Below are positions 32,194-42,012 of a stretch of DNA of 64,000 nucleotides, in pieces (position 1 is the stretch's first letter; the number at the start of each line of letters is the position of its first letter). Position numbers and translations under genes: made by a program. Location of the stretch: NCBI GenBank assembly GCA_031384605.1, contig JANNAT010000089.1, forward strand, positions 62,001-126,000, read 5' to 3'. The stretch is from JANNAT01 sp031384605. Lineage in GTDB: Bacteria; Pseudomonadota; Alphaproteobacteria; Rhodobacterales; Rhodobacteraceae. The notes beneath the pieces are model-generated. The model saw only the letters and a program-made list of their open reading frames with translations. It did no database searches and was not told the origin of the DNA.

Positions 32194-33561
32194 ATGGATG
32201 GCACCGTTCTTGTGGCCGATGATGACCGCACAATCCGCACTGTGCTGACGCAAGCGCTGACGCGGGCGGGCTGCAAAGTGCATGCCACCAGCAGTCTGAT
32301 GACGCTGATGCGCTGGGTTGAAGAGGGCAAAGGCGATCTGGTGATATCAGATGTGATCATGCCCGATGGCAACGGGCTGGAGATGCTGCCGCAAATCGCC
32401 AAACTGCGCCCCGGCCTGCCGGTGATCGTGATATCGGCGCAAAACACCATCATGACGGCCATTCAGGCCGCCGAGGCCGAGGCGTTTGATTACCTGCCCA
32501 AACCGTTTGATTTGCCCGATCTGATGAAACGGTCGGCCCGTGCGCTGGACATGAAACGCCGGCTGCCAAAGGCGGTGATCACCCCGCGCGAAGCGATGGA
32601 CGATCTGCCCTTGGTGGGCCGCACGCCCGCGATGCAAGCGCTGTATCGGTTGGTCGCCCGCGTGATGAACGCCGATCTGCCGGTGCTGATATCGGGCGAA
32701 TCGGGCACCGGCAAATCGCTGATCGCGCGGGCGATCCATGATTTTTCTGATCGTCGATCCTTGCCGTTTGTTGTCGCCCAAGCCGGTGATCTGGGCGGCA
32801 TGGAGGGGATTTCCACCCTGCTGGCGCGCGCAAAAGGGGGGTCGTTGGTGCTGGATGAAGTGTCGGATTTTGATGATGACGCGCAGGCCCGTCTGGTGCG
32901 GATGCTGGATGTGATGGGCGATCACAGCCCGCGCATTATGGCCACGTCCCAAATTGATCTGGGCGCGCGGCTGGAGGCGGGGCATTTTCGCAAGGATCTG
33001 TTCTACCGGCTTGGCGGTGTTACTCTGCACGTGCCGCCCTTGCGCGAACGGGTTGAGGATATATCGCTTCTGGCTGAACATTTCCTTGCGCGGGGGGAAC
33101 GCGATACCGGCAGTCAGCGCCGCCTGTCACCCGATGCCATGGCCATCGTGCGGGCCTTTCCGTGGCCCGGCAATGTGCGGCAGTTGGAAAACACCTTGAA
33201 ACGTCTGCTGGTCACCGCAACCGAACCGGAAATTGCCAAAGCCGAGCTGGAAGCCACTTTGGGCGGCCCGATGGCCGCATCCTCGCCGCGTGGCGGCGTG
33301 ATCGAAGGCGAAAAACTATCGGCATCAGTAGCGCGACATTTAAAGCGCTATTTTGATTTGCATGGCGGGCAACTGCCCCCCGACGGGGTCTATGACCGGA
33401 TTTTGCGTGAAATAGAGGTGCCCTTGATTGAAATCGCCTTGGACGCTACCGCGGGTAACCAAGCAAAATGTGCTGATCTTTTGGGGATCAATCGCAATAC
33501 CTTGCGTAAGAAGATCACAGACCTCGATATCCGCGTGACACGGCGCCGCAAACTGATGTAA
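32194..33561 (+). CDS. ntrC: nitrogen regulation response regulator NtrC (lacks GAFTGA)
   Basis: 455 residues. Receiver domain (~1-120) with Asp53 in ISDVIMPD; AAA+ domain with Walker A GESGTGKS (168-175) and Walker B LVLDEV (218-223); Fis-type DNA-binding helix NQAKCADLLGINRNTLRKK (422-440). The stretch where sigma54 activators carry GAFTGA (~202-215) is shortened to a GGMEGISTLLARAKGG-type sequence, so it should not remodel sigma54 polymerase. This is the known peculiarity of Rhodobacter capsulatus NtrC, which activates sigma70 polymerase. The length and other motifs are normal. Confidence 0.95.
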   Translation: MDGTVLVADDDRTIRTVLTQALTRAGCKVHATSSLMTLMRWVEEGKGDLVISDVIMPDGNGLEMLPQIAKLRPGLPVIVISAQNTIMTAIQAAEAEAFDYLPKPFDLPDLMKRSARALDMKRRLPKAVITPREAMDDLPLVGRTPAMQALYRLVARVMNADLPVLISGESGTGKSLIARAIHDFSDRRSLPFVVAQAGDLGGMEGISTLLARAKGGSLVLDEVSDFDDDAQARLVRMLDVMGDHSPRIMATSQIDLGARLEAGHFRKDLFYRLGGVTLHVPPLRERVEDISLLAEHFLARGERDTGSQRRLSPDAMAIVRAFPWPGNVRQLENTLKRLLVTATEPEIAKAELEATLGGPMAASSPRGGVIEGEKLSASVARHLKRYFDLHGGQLPPDGVYDRILREIEVPLIEIALDATAGNQAKCADLLGINRNTLRKKITDLDIRVTRRRKLM

Positions 33562-33586
33562 AACAGCCACAACGCGTGTCTGATTG

Positions 33587-33596
33587 GTAACGTTAC
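33587..33596. promoter_or_regulatory. GTAACGTTAC palindrome between ntrC and ntrY
   Basis: A perfect ten-base palindrome in the 99-base gap before ntrY. It may mark separate control of ntrYX. Weak evidence because of its shortness. Confidence 0.25.
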
Positions 33597-33660
33597 ACAT
33601 CGGGCACAACCTGTGGCGGGCAAGACGCAGTTGCCCCTGTAAAAGTGGATCAATGCCGTC

Positions 33661-35925
33661 GTGACGCGCAGTTACAGCAGTGAGGCATGGCTAAGGTTTT
33701 CGAGGTTGCGCCGTCAGCGGCGTTTTCAGACCGGCATGACCTTTGCTCTGGTGTTTCTGGGCCCCTTGCTGGCAGTGGCTACCTTCCTTGGCCTTGGTCC
33801 GTTCAATTTGGGGGCCAGTTCGCAATACCTGCGTTTGGTTCTGTTGGCCGATCTGGTCTATGTGCTAGTGGTTGCGGCGCTGGTGCTGGCCCGCGTGGTG
33901 CGGATGATTTCTGATCGGCGTTCCAAATCAGCCGGATCGCAATTGCACCTGCGTTTGACCGGGGTGTTTGGCATCGTGGCGCTGGTGCCGACGGTGTTGG
34001 TGGCAATCTTTGCCGTGCTGACCGTGAATATCGGGCTTGAAGGGTGGTTTTCCGAACGGGTCAGCAATGTGGTGGGCAATTCACTGGCCGCAGCGCAAGC
34101 CTATGAAGATGAACAAACCCGTGCGCTGACCGATGATGCCAAAGCATTGGCCGCCTATCTCAATCAGGCCAAAGCATCGACGCCGTTGTTGCAAGACAGC
34201 CAGTTGCGCCCGGTGCTGACCCAAGGTCAGGCAGCCGTGCAGCGTGGTTTGCGCGAGGTGTTCCTGATCGACGGCGCAGGCGGCCTTAAAACCCGAGGGG
34301 AGCGATCCTATCTTTTTGATTTCGAACTGCCCACTGCGGCGGATCTGGCCCGCGCCAAGGCCGGCGATGTTGTGGTGATAGAAGACTGGGCCAATGACGA
34401 ATTTCGCAGCCTGATTTACCTAACGGCCTTTCCCGACCGCTATCTTTATATCTCGCGCAAAGTTGATGGTAAAATCCTGTCGTTGCTGGATGAAACCAAG
34501 CAAACCGTCGCCCTTTATGAACAGCTTGAACGCGAACGTGGCACGGTGCTGTTCAATTTTGGCCTGCTGTATCTGGGCTTTGCCCTGATATTGATTCTGG
34601 CCGCTGTCTGGTTGGGATTGTGGTTTGCCGAAGGGCTGTCACGCCCGGTGGGGCGGCTGGCGTCGGCGGCGGCGCGGGTCGGAGAGGGTGATCTGGATGT
34701 GCAGGTGCTGGAAGAAGAAGGCGATGATGAAATCGCCACTTTGGGCCGTGTTTTCAACCAGATGACTCTGCAGTTAAAAGGCCAGCGTGCCGCGTTGGAA
34801 GGCAGCCGCGATCAGACCGAACAACGCAGGCGGTTGTTTGATTCCGTTTTGTCCAATGTTACCGCCGGGGTGATCGGGCTGGATGATCAGGGCCGGGTTG
34901 ATTTTGCCAACCGCGCCGCTGCGCGCCTGCTGGATTTTCCCGAAGGCACCCATGATCTGGCCATTGCAGTGGCAGTGCCGGAATTTGCGCCGCTGTTTGA
35001 CCGTCTGCGCGACGCCAGCGGGTTGGCGGTGCAAGACGAAGTGCGCCTGACCCGCAAAGGCAAGCTGGAAAGCCTGCTGGTGCGGATGAGCCTGCGCCGC
35101 AGCGAAGCGGGCGCGCTGGAAGGCTATGTTGTGGCCTTTGATGATGTAACCGAACTGGTATCGGCCCAGCGCATGGCCGCCTGGGGTGATGTGGCGCGCC
35201 GCATCGCGCATGAAATCAAGAACCCGCTGACGCCGATCCAGTTGTCTGCCGAACGCATCAAACGCAAGTTTCGCAGCCAAGTGCAAGACCCCGAAGATCT
35301 GGATCAGTATACCGACGTGATCGTGCGCCAAACCAACGACTTGCGCCGTATTGTCGATGAGTTTTCCAAATTTGCCCGCATGCCGGAGCCCGACCGGCGC
35401 GAAACCGATCTGACGGCTTTGGTGCGCGCCGCAGTGATGTTGCAAGAAAATGGCCAGCCGGGCGTGCGGTTTCGGCGCAGCTTGAAGGATGGCCCGGTTG
35501 TGATGGAACTGGACGGCACAATGATCGGTCAGGCCTTAACAAATCTGATTAAGAACGCCGGAGAAGCCATTGAATCCTTGTATGAAAAAGAAATACCAAT
35601 GGGGCATTCCCCCGAAATTCGCGTCGGCTTGAATGTCAGCGAAACCGAAGCGGTGATCACCATCGCCGACAACGGCATCGGCCTGCCGCCCGACCGCGCG
35701 CGCCTGTTTGAACCCTATGTCACGACGCGGGAAAAAGGCACCGGCCTGGGCCTGCCGATCGTCAAGAAAATTATCGAAGAACATGGCGGGACGCTGACGT
35801 TGGAAGACGCGCCCGCTTTTGAAGGAAACGCTGGCCAAATAGGGGCGATGGCGGTGATCCGTCTGCCCCGCACCCCGCGTAAGCGGACTGGCCGCACAGC
35901 TGCCGTAACAGGCCTTGGGGGATAG
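33661..35925 (+). CDS. ntrY: nitrogen/redox sensor kinase NtrY
   Basis: 754 residues from a GTG start. Membrane segments near residues 25-50, 58-82 and 100-125 and a fourth at ~298-320 frame a periplasmic domain. HAMP (GRLASAAARVGEGDLDVQV), PAS (~375-480), the H-box RRIAHEIKNPLTPIQLSAERI and the ATPase boxes NLIKNAGEAIESL and GTGLGLPIVKKIIEEHGG follow. It senses an unknown signal, with links to nitrogen and oxygen in relatives such as Brucella, and pairs with NtrX. One base separates its stop from the ntrX ATG. Confidence 0.94.
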   Translation: MTRSYSSEAWLRFSRLRRQRRFQTGMTFALVFLGPLLAVATFLGLGPFNLGASSQYLRLVLLADLVYVLVVAALVLARVVRMISDRRSKSAGSQLHLRLTGVFGIVALVPTVLVAIFAVLTVNIGLEGWFSERVSNVVGNSLAAAQAYEDEQTRALTDDAKALAAYLNQAKASTPLLQDSQLRPVLTQGQAAVQRGLREVFLIDGAGGLKTRGERSYLFDFELPTAADLARAKAGDVVVIEDWANDEFRSLIYLTAFPDRYLYISRKVDGKILSLLDETKQTVALYEQLERERGTVLFNFGLLYLGFALILILAAVWLGLWFAEGLSRPVGRLASAAARVGEGDLDVQVLEEEGDDEIATLGRVFNQMTLQLKGQRAALEGSRDQTEQRRRLFDSVLSNVTAGVIGLDDQGRVDFANRAAARLLDFPEGTHDLAIAVAVPEFAPLFDRLRDASGLAVQDEVRLTRKGKLESLLVRMSLRRSEAGALEGYVVAFDDVTELVSAQRMAAWGDVARRIAHEIKNPLTPIQLSAERIKRKFRSQVQDPEDLDQYTDVIVRQTNDLRRIVDEFSKFARMPEPDRRETDLTALVRAAVMLQENGQPGVRFRRSLKDGPVVMELDGTMIGQALTNLIKNAGEAIESLYEKEIPMGHSPEIRVGLNVSETEAVITIADNGIGLPPDRARLFEPYVTTREKGTGLGLPIVKKIIEEHGGTLTLEDAPAFEGNAGQIGAMAVIRLPRTPRKRTGRTAAVTGLGG

Positions 35926-35926
35926 A

Positions 35927-37333
35927 ATGAGCAGTATTCTGATCGTTGACGACGAAAAAGACATCCGTGAACTGATCGGGGATATCTTGAAAGATGAAGG
36001 GTTTAGCACCCGGCTTGCCGCCAATTCTGACGATTGCATGGCTGAAATTAACGCCGAACCGCCCAGCCTGATGATCCTTGATATCTGGCTGAAAGACAGC
36101 CGGATGGACGGCATTGATATTTTGAAATCGGTGCGGCGTGACAACCCCGATATCCCGGTGGTGATCATTTCGGGCCATGGCAACATCGAAATTGCGGTGG
36201 CTGCGATCAAACAGGGTGCCTATGATTTCATCGAAAAACCCTTCAACATTGATCAGTTGATGGTGGTGGTCAGCCGCGCGATGGAAACCAGCCGGTTGCG
36301 CCGCGAAAACGCCGATCTGCGCCGCCGCGATGTGTCCGCCAGCGAAATGCTTGGATCAAGCACGGCGTTCAAGGCGTTGAAAGCACAGCTGGAAAAGGTC
36401 ACCAAGTCGAACGGTCGGGTGATGCTGACCGGGCCTGCCGGGGCGGGTAAAGAAATGGCCGCGCGGTTTATCCATACCAATTCGGGGCGCTCAACCGCAC
36501 CGTTTGTGTCGGTATCCTCGGCGTCAATTGAACCTGAACGCATGGAAGAGGTGCTTTTTGGCCGCGAAACAACCGACCGTGGTGTTGAAAAAGGTTTGCT
36601 GGAACAGGCGCATGGCGGGGTGGTTTATTTTGATGATGTCGCTGATATGCCTTTGGGCACGCAGTCAAAAATCCTGCGGGTGTTGACGGAACAGACCTTT
36701 CTGCGCGTTGGCGGCGCTGACAAGGTGCGCGTTGATCTGCGGGTAATCTCATCAACCACGCGGGATTTGCGGGTGGAAATCGCCCAAGGCCGGGTGCGGC
36801 AGGAACTTTATGATCGCCTGAACGTGGTGCCAATCGCGGTGCCGTCGCTGGCCGAACGTCGCGAAGATATTCCGGAATTGACCCGCGCCTTTATCGACAT
36901 GTTTCACCGCACCCAAGGCCTGCCGCAACGCAGCCTGACACCCGAGGCCGAAGCAATGCTGCAAACCATGCAATGGCCCGGCAACGTGCGCCAGTTGCGT
37001 AATGTGATCGAACGGGTGCTGATCCTTGGCGATGGCGCGGGCCCGGTTGAAGCACGTGAGTTGCCGGGGCAGGAAGTGGCAGCCGAATCTGGTGGGCGTA
37101 TGGTGTTGGGTGGGGTTATGGCCACGCTGCCGCTGCGGGAGGCGCGCGAAGTGTTTGAACGCGAATATCTGTTGACCCAGATCAACCGCTTTGGCGGCAA
37201 TATCAGCCGCACCGCCGGGTTTGTCGGCATGGAACGATCGGCGCTGCATCGCAAGTTGAAATCTTTGGGGGTGGTGACAACCTCTAAATCGGGCCGCAGT
37301 GGCGTTGATGATGATGGCGACGATGACGCTTGA
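35927..37333 (+). CDS. ntrX: response regulator NtrX (also lacks GAFTGA)
   Basis: 468 residues. Receiver domain with Asp52 in LDIWLKDSRMDG; AAA+ domain with a modified Walker A GPAGAGKE and Walker B VVYFDDVADMP; C-terminal Fis-type helix NISRTAGFVGMERSALHRKL. The segment after LFGRE, where GAFTGA would lie, reads TTDRGVEKG, so direct sigma54 activation is unlikely. The C-terminal tail is Asp-rich (GVDDDGDDDA). NtrX of alphaproteobacteria affects nitrogen, redox and envelope genes. Confidence 0.94.
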   Translation: MSSILIVDDEKDIRELIGDILKDEGFSTRLAANSDDCMAEINAEPPSLMILDIWLKDSRMDGIDILKSVRRDNPDIPVVIISGHGNIEIAVAAIKQGAYDFIEKPFNIDQLMVVVSRAMETSRLRRENADLRRRDVSASEMLGSSTAFKALKAQLEKVTKSNGRVMLTGPAGAGKEMAARFIHTNSGRSTAPFVSVSSASIEPERMEEVLFGRETTDRGVEKGLLEQAHGGVVYFDDVADMPLGTQSKILRVLTEQTFLRVGGADKVRVDLRVISSTTRDLRVEIAQGRVRQELYDRLNVVPIAVPSLAERREDIPELTRAFIDMFHRTQGLPQRSLTPEAEAMLQTMQWPGNVRQLRNVIERVLILGDGAGPVEARELPGQEVAAESGGRMVLGGVMATLPLREAREVFEREYLLTQINRFGGNISRTAGFVGMERSALHRKLKSLGVVTTSKSGRSGVDDDGDDDA

Positions 37334-37394
37334 TTGACCGCGCCGGGCCGTTCTGCGATGCAAGAGGTCTTACGACACGCCAAGGGGGCACGGC

Positions 37395-38771
37395 ATGAAG
37401 GTGATCATCTGCGGCGCGGGCCAGGTTGGCTGGCAGATCGCACGGCATCTGTCGGGCGAGAAAAACGATGTCACGGTGGTGGATGTGAACGCCGATCTGG
37501 TGCGTCGCGCCACGGAAACGCTGGATGTGCAGGGCGTTGCCGGGTTTGCCAGCTATCCTGATGTGCTGGAGCGGGCAGGGGCGCGTGACGCGGACATGAT
37601 CATCGCGGCCACCCATTCGGATGAAGTGAACATGGTTACCTGTCAGGTGGCGCATTCGATCTTTGGGGTGCAGCGCAAAATTGCGCGGCTGCGGTCGCAA
37701 TCCTATCTGGATGCCATTTATTCCGATTTATACCGCCGCGATCACCTTCCTATCGACGTGGTGATCAGCCCCGAACGCGAAGTGGCCGAGGCCGCCTTGC
37801 AACGGCTGGCAGCGCCTGCAACCTTTGATACAGAAAGCTTTATGGGCGGGCGCGCACAGCTGTTGGGGATTGCGCTGGATGAGGATTGCCCGGTGCTGAA
37901 CACACCGCTGCGCCAGCTGAACGAGCTGTTTTCATCGTTGCGCGCGATTGTGGTTGGAGTGCGCAGGCAAGGGCGGCTTTTTGCGCCGGATGCGGATGAT
38001 CAGCTGTTTGCAGCCGACATGATCTATCTTTTCACCCATTCCGAAGACGTTACCCGCGCCATGGAGATTTTTGGGAAAATCAATAAAAAACAAGAGCGTA
38101 TCGTTATCATTGGCGGTGGCAATGTCGGGCTTGCGGTGGCAATTGCGCTGGAGCGCCGCACCGACCGTGTTCGGGCAAAGATTATCGAAAAAGACCGCGC
38201 GCGCGCCGAAATTGCGGCAGACAGTCTTTCTCGTACAATTGTCCTACACGGCGATGGCATGGATATGGACCTGTTGTTGGAAGCCGCAATTGACCGTGCC
38301 GATGCGGTCTTGGCGGTGACCGATGATGACAAGACCAACCTTTTGGTGGCGGTGCGTGCCAAGCAAGCGGGCTGTGCGATGGCGATTGCTTTGGTCAATG
38401 ACCCGACGCTGGCACCCTTGATGGGGCCGCTGGACATTGATGCCTATATCAATCCGCGTGCCACAACCGTGTCGTCGATCCTGCGCCACATCCGCCACGG
38501 CAAAGTGCGATCAGTCTATTCGTTGGGCGACGCAGAAGCCGAGCTGATCGAAGCGCAAGTGCTGTCCACCTCGCCTTTGGCGGGCCGACTGGTGCGCGAG
38601 ATAGAGTTCCCCGAAGGTGTGTTGGTCGGCGGCGTGATGAAGGGGGAACGGATGTTAAAGCCCACCGGCGATCTGCGCCTTGACTCCGGCGATGTGATCG
38701 CCATTTTTGCGATGGCCAAAGACGTGCGCGAGGTGGAACGCCTGCTGCAAGTCTCGATTGATTTTTTCTAG
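37395..38771 (+). CDS. trkA: Trk potassium uptake system NAD-binding protein TrkA
   Basis: 458 residues with two tandem RCK units: nucleotide-binding motifs GAGQVGWQIARHL (~7-19) and IGGGNVGLAVAIALE (~236-250), each followed by a TrkA-C ligand domain. It is the cytosolic gating ring of the TrkH channel. The start is preceded by AAGGGGGC and the gene is followed by trkH after three bases. The trkAH pair behind ntrYX is a usual alphaproteobacterial order. Confidence 0.95.
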   Translation: MKVIICGAGQVGWQIARHLSGEKNDVTVVDVNADLVRRATETLDVQGVAGFASYPDVLERAGARDADMIIAATHSDEVNMVTCQVAHSIFGVQRKIARLRSQSYLDAIYSDLYRRDHLPIDVVISPEREVAEAALQRLAAPATFDTESFMGGRAQLLGIALDEDCPVLNTPLRQLNELFSSLRAIVVGVRRQGRLFAPDADDQLFAADMIYLFTHSEDVTRAMEIFGKINKKQERIVIIGGGNVGLAVAIALERRTDRVRAKIIEKDRARAEIAADSLSRTIVLHGDGMDMDLLLEAAIDRADAVLAVTDDDKTNLLVAVRAKQAGCAMAIALVNDPTLAPLMGPLDIDAYINPRATTVSSILRHIRHGKVRSVYSLGDAEAELIEAQVLSTSPLAGRLVREIEFPEGVLVGGVMKGERMLKPTGDLRLDSGDVIAIFAMAKDVREVERLLQVSIDFF

Positions 38772-38774
38772 GCG

Positions 38775-40277
38775 ATGCGCCGGCTGCTGGACCTGCCGTT
38801 TTTGGTGATCCTGATGGGGCTGGCAGGCCTTGCCATGCTGCTGCCCGCCTTTCATGCCGTTATTTTGCGTGATTACACCGTGGCCCGCGGATTCTTCTAT
38901 TCCGGTATTATCGTCTTGATGCTGGTCGGTATGATCGCGATTGCGACGCTGAATTTTCAGTCGCGAAATGCCGCGCGCAGCCATTTGTCGGCGTTGGCGG
39001 GGGCCTATATCGTGCTGCCGGTTTTGCTGGCGTTACCGTTGACGCAAATGCGGCTGGACATCGGCTTTGGTGATGCGTGGTTTGAAATGTTGTCGGATTT
39101 CACCACGACAGGGGCCACGTTGTTCGCCCCGCAGTCCTTGCCGCCATCGGTGCATTTGTGGCGCGCACTGGTGGGGTGGCTGGGGGGATTTTTCATAGTT
39201 TTGATGGCCGTTGCAGTGCTGGCCCCGATGAACCTTGGCGGGGCCGAGGTTGCGACGGGCCGCGGCATGGGGCGGGGGGCGACCGGCACATCGCAAATCA
39301 CCAAAATTGCCGAACCGTCACAGCGTATTGTGCGCTATGCGATGCTGATTTTTCCGGTCTACGCCGGGCTGACACTGGTGCTGTGGGTAGGGCTGATCTT
39401 GGCGGGAGATGCGTCGTTGGTGGCGCTTTGCCACGCCATGGCAACGCTGTCGACATCGGGAATTTCCCCGATCGCAGGTTTGCAAGCCAGTGCATCCGGG
39501 GTGTTGGGCGAGATGTTGATTTTTGTGTTTCTGTTATCCGTGCTGACCCGGCGGTCGCTGCCCGGGGCTGTGTTGGCAACCCAAGGTGTTGCGATCTGGC
39601 AAGATCCCGAACTGCGGCTGGGTCTGATTATCGTGGCGATATGCACATTAGCGCTGTTTTTCTGCCACTGGATCGGAATTGCTGCGGCTGTGACCACGCA
39701 GCCGTCGCGCGCGCTGTGGGGTGGGGCGTTTGTTGTTTTATCTTATCTGACCACCACAGGATTTGAATCCGCCAGCGGCAATTGGGCGATGGCTTGGGCG
39801 GGGTTGAAATCGCCCGGTTTGGTGCTGATGGGGTTGGCCATCATGGGCGGCGGCGTCGCAACAACAGCGGGGGGCGTCAAGCTGTTGCGGATTTATGCGC
39901 TGTATCGCCATGGCGAGCGCGAGTTGGAACGCCTGATTCATCCCAATTCGGTCGGCGGCTCCGGCCATGCCGCGCGAAAGATGCGCCGCGAAGGGGCCTA
40001 TGTGGCATGGGTGTTTTTCATGCTGTTCGGGCTGTCGATAGCGTTCTTTTGCGCAGCATTGACGTTTACCGGCATGGCCTTTGAGCCGGCACTGATCTTT
40101 GTGGTGTCTTGCCTTACAACCACCGGGCCGCTGGCCGAAAACCTGCCGGATGTCTATTTGCTTTACAGCGATCTGGACGGGTTTGCGCAGATGATCCTGG
40201 GGGCTGCGATGGTGGTGGGGCGGCTGGAAACGCTGGCAATTCTGGCGCTTTTGGCCCCAGACAGCTGGCGGCGCTGA
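38775..40277 (+). CDS. trkH: Trk potassium uptake channel TrkH
   Basis: 500 residues, polytopic membrane protein with four pore repeats. Selectivity-filter sequences are visible as SDFTTTGATLF, ATLSTSGIS, LTTTGFESAS and SCLTTTGPL. Filter glycines are intact in all four repeats. It forms the potassium-conducting pore gated by TrkA. Confidence 0.95.
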   Translation: MRRLLDLPFLVILMGLAGLAMLLPAFHAVILRDYTVARGFFYSGIIVLMLVGMIAIATLNFQSRNAARSHLSALAGAYIVLPVLLALPLTQMRLDIGFGDAWFEMLSDFTTTGATLFAPQSLPPSVHLWRALVGWLGGFFIVLMAVAVLAPMNLGGAEVATGRGMGRGATGTSQITKIAEPSQRIVRYAMLIFPVYAGLTLVLWVGLILAGDASLVALCHAMATLSTSGISPIAGLQASASGVLGEMLIFVFLLSVLTRRSLPGAVLATQGVAIWQDPELRLGLIIVAICTLALFFCHWIGIAAAVTTQPSRALWGGAFVVLSYLTTTGFESASGNWAMAWAGLKSPGLVLMGLAIMGGGVATTAGGVKLLRIYALYRHGERELERLIHPNSVGGSGHAARKMRREGAYVAWVFFMLFGLSIAFFCAALTFTGMAFEPALIFVVSCLTTTGPLAENLPDVYLLYSDLDGFAQMILGAAMVVGRLETLAILALLAPDSWRR

Positions 40278-40398
40278 CTTTGGCGCTTAAAACACTGATT
40301 TTGGGGCTGGAATCTCTGCGTTTTGCGCGACATATTGTTGCCAGAGCGGGCCATGGGGGGCCAGCTTCAGCGCGACTAAGAATAAGGAAAAAAAACCA

Positions 40399-40632
40399 AT
40401 GGCCGCCGATAAACAAAATTTACAAGATGCGTTTCTGAATCATGTGCGGAAGTCCAAGGTTCCGGTCACGATTTTTCTGATCAACGGGGTCAAGCTGCAA
40501 GGCGTGATCACGTGGTTTGACAATTTCTGCGTGCTTTTGCGCCGTGATGGGCAATCGCAGCTGGTCTATAAGCATGCGATCTCCACGATCATGCCGGGTG
40601 GGCCGATCAATCTTTATGAAGGCGAAGAGTAA
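40399..40632 (+). CDS. hfq: RNA chaperone Hfq
   Basis: 77 residues, the short alphaproteobacterial form. Sm1 motif VTIFLINGVKLQGVITWFDNFCVLL and Sm2 YKHAISTIMP are complete; the N-terminal QNLQDAFLNHVRKSKVPV carries the Gln/Phe residues that bind RNA uridines on the proximal face. It lacks the long C-terminal tail of enteric Hfq. It matches sRNAs to mRNAs. AAGGAAA precedes the ATG. hflX follows directly. Confidence 0.97.
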   Translation: MAADKQNLQDAFLNHVRKSKVPVTIFLINGVKLQGVITWFDNFCVLLRRDGQSQLVYKHAISTIMPGGPINLYEGEE

Positions 40633-40745
40633 TCTCTGACCAATCAGACCCCGAAGACGATGACATCGCGCCAGATGGCGAGGATGCTGGCGCCTACCTG
40701 CGCACCGACCATCACAGCACGGCCGCCAAGCCGACCCGCGCCTAT

Positions 40746-41984
40746 GTGCTGCACCCCGATCTGAAAACCCGTCCTGCGCGACGGCTTGCCGATCATGCGC
40801 TGGCCGAAGCGGTGGCACTGGCGGCGGCTTTGCCCGGATTGCAGGTGATCGGGGCCGAAGTGGCCCGCCTTGCGCGGCTGCATCCCGGCGTGTTGTTTGG
40901 CACCGGCAAGGTAGACGATCTGGCAGTGCGGCTGAAGGCGTTGGAAATTGATCTGGTGTTGGTGGACGGGTCGGTCACCCCGGTGCAGCAGCGCAATCTG
41001 GAAAAGGCCTGGGGCGTCAAACTGCTGGACCGCACCGGGTTGATATTAGAGATTTTCGCCGATCGTGCGCGCACCCGCGAGGGCGTGTTGCAGGTTGAAC
41101 TGGCGGCGCTTTCCTATCAACGCACGCGGCTGGTGCGGGCCTGGACCCACCTTGAGCGTCAACGTGGCGGCTTTGGTTTCGTTGGTGGCCCCGGTGAGAC
41201 GCAGATCGAATCGGATCGCCGGGCAATTGACGATCAGATCATCCGGCTGAAACGCCAGTTGGACCGGGTGGGCAAAACCCGAGAGTTGCACCGCGCGGCG
41301 CGGCGCAAAGTGCCGTTTCCGCTGGTGGCACTGGTGGGCTATACCAACGCGGGCAAATCGACCCTGTTCAATGCGATGACCGGGGCCGAGGTTTTGGCCA
41401 AAGACATGCTGTTTGCCACGCTTGACCCCACGATGCGCGGCGTGGTGCTGCCATCCGGGCGCAAAGTGATTGCGTCTGATACCGTAGGTTTTATTTCGGA
41501 CCTTCCCACCCAGTTGGTGGCCGCTTTTCGTGCCACGCTGGAAGAAGTGCTGGAGGCCGATCTGATCTTGCATGTCCGCGATATCAGCCACCCGGAATCG
41601 GCGGAACAAGCGGCGGATGTGGCCGATATTCTGGCGTCCTTGGGTGTTGATCCGGATGTGCCGATGATTGAAGTTTGGAATAAACTTGATCTGGTGCCAG
41701 CGGCGCAATTGGAAGGGCTGGCGGTGCAGGCCGCCAACCGCGCGGGCGTCTATCCAGTGTCGGCGCTGACGGGTGCCGGGATCGACCGTTTGCTGGATGC
41801 CGTGTCAGTGGCCTTTGACGAGGCGAAGGCCGGGGCGGTTTTGGCTGTCAGCTTTGCCGATGGGCGCAGGTATGCCTGGCTGCATGGCGAGGCCGTGGTG
41901 GTGTCTGAGGTGCAAGGGGATGACGGCTGGCAAATAACAGTGCGCTGGACCACGCGGCAGGCGGGGCGATTTGCCGAGCTGTGA
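40746..41984 (+). CDS. hflX: GTPase HflX
   Basis: 412 residues from this GTG, a ribosome-splitting GTPase. N-terminal HflX domain (GTGKVDDLAVRLK, VQQRNLEKAWGVKLLDRTGLILEIFADRARTREG), glycine-rich GGFGFVGGPGETQIESDRR, then the G domain with G1 GYTNAGKST, G3 DTVGFISDLP and G4 NKLD. Coding-like sequence continues in frame upstream for 38 codons to the hfq stop, with no ATG, GTG or TTG; an ATC overlapping the TAA of hfq is the probable real start, which would give 450 residues. The placed start is only the first standard codon. Confidence 0.9.
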   Translation: MLHPDLKTRPARRLADHALAEAVALAAALPGLQVIGAEVARLARLHPGVLFGTGKVDDLAVRLKALEIDLVLVDGSVTPVQQRNLEKAWGVKLLDRTGLILEIFADRARTREGVLQVELAALSYQRTRLVRAWTHLERQRGGFGFVGGPGETQIESDRRAIDDQIIRLKRQLDRVGKTRELHRAARRKVPFPLVALVGYTNAGKSTLFNAMTGAEVLAKDMLFATLDPTMRGVVLPSGRKVIASDTVGFISDLPTQLVAAFRATLEEVLEADLILHVRDISHPESAEQAADVADILASLGVDPDVPMIEVWNKLDLVPAAQLEGLAVQAANRAGVYPVSALTGAGIDRLLDAVSVAFDEAKAGAVLAVSFADGRRYAWLHGEAVVVSEVQGDDGWQITVRWTTRQAGRFAEL

Positions 41985-42012
41985 TGGGCCGGTGCATGTC
42001 GGTGCCGCCAAG

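Noticed and set aside
40399..41984. Frameshift or fusion between hfq and hflX
   Set aside because: hfq ends normally in GEE and hflX is intact; the oddity is limited to the missing standard start codon.
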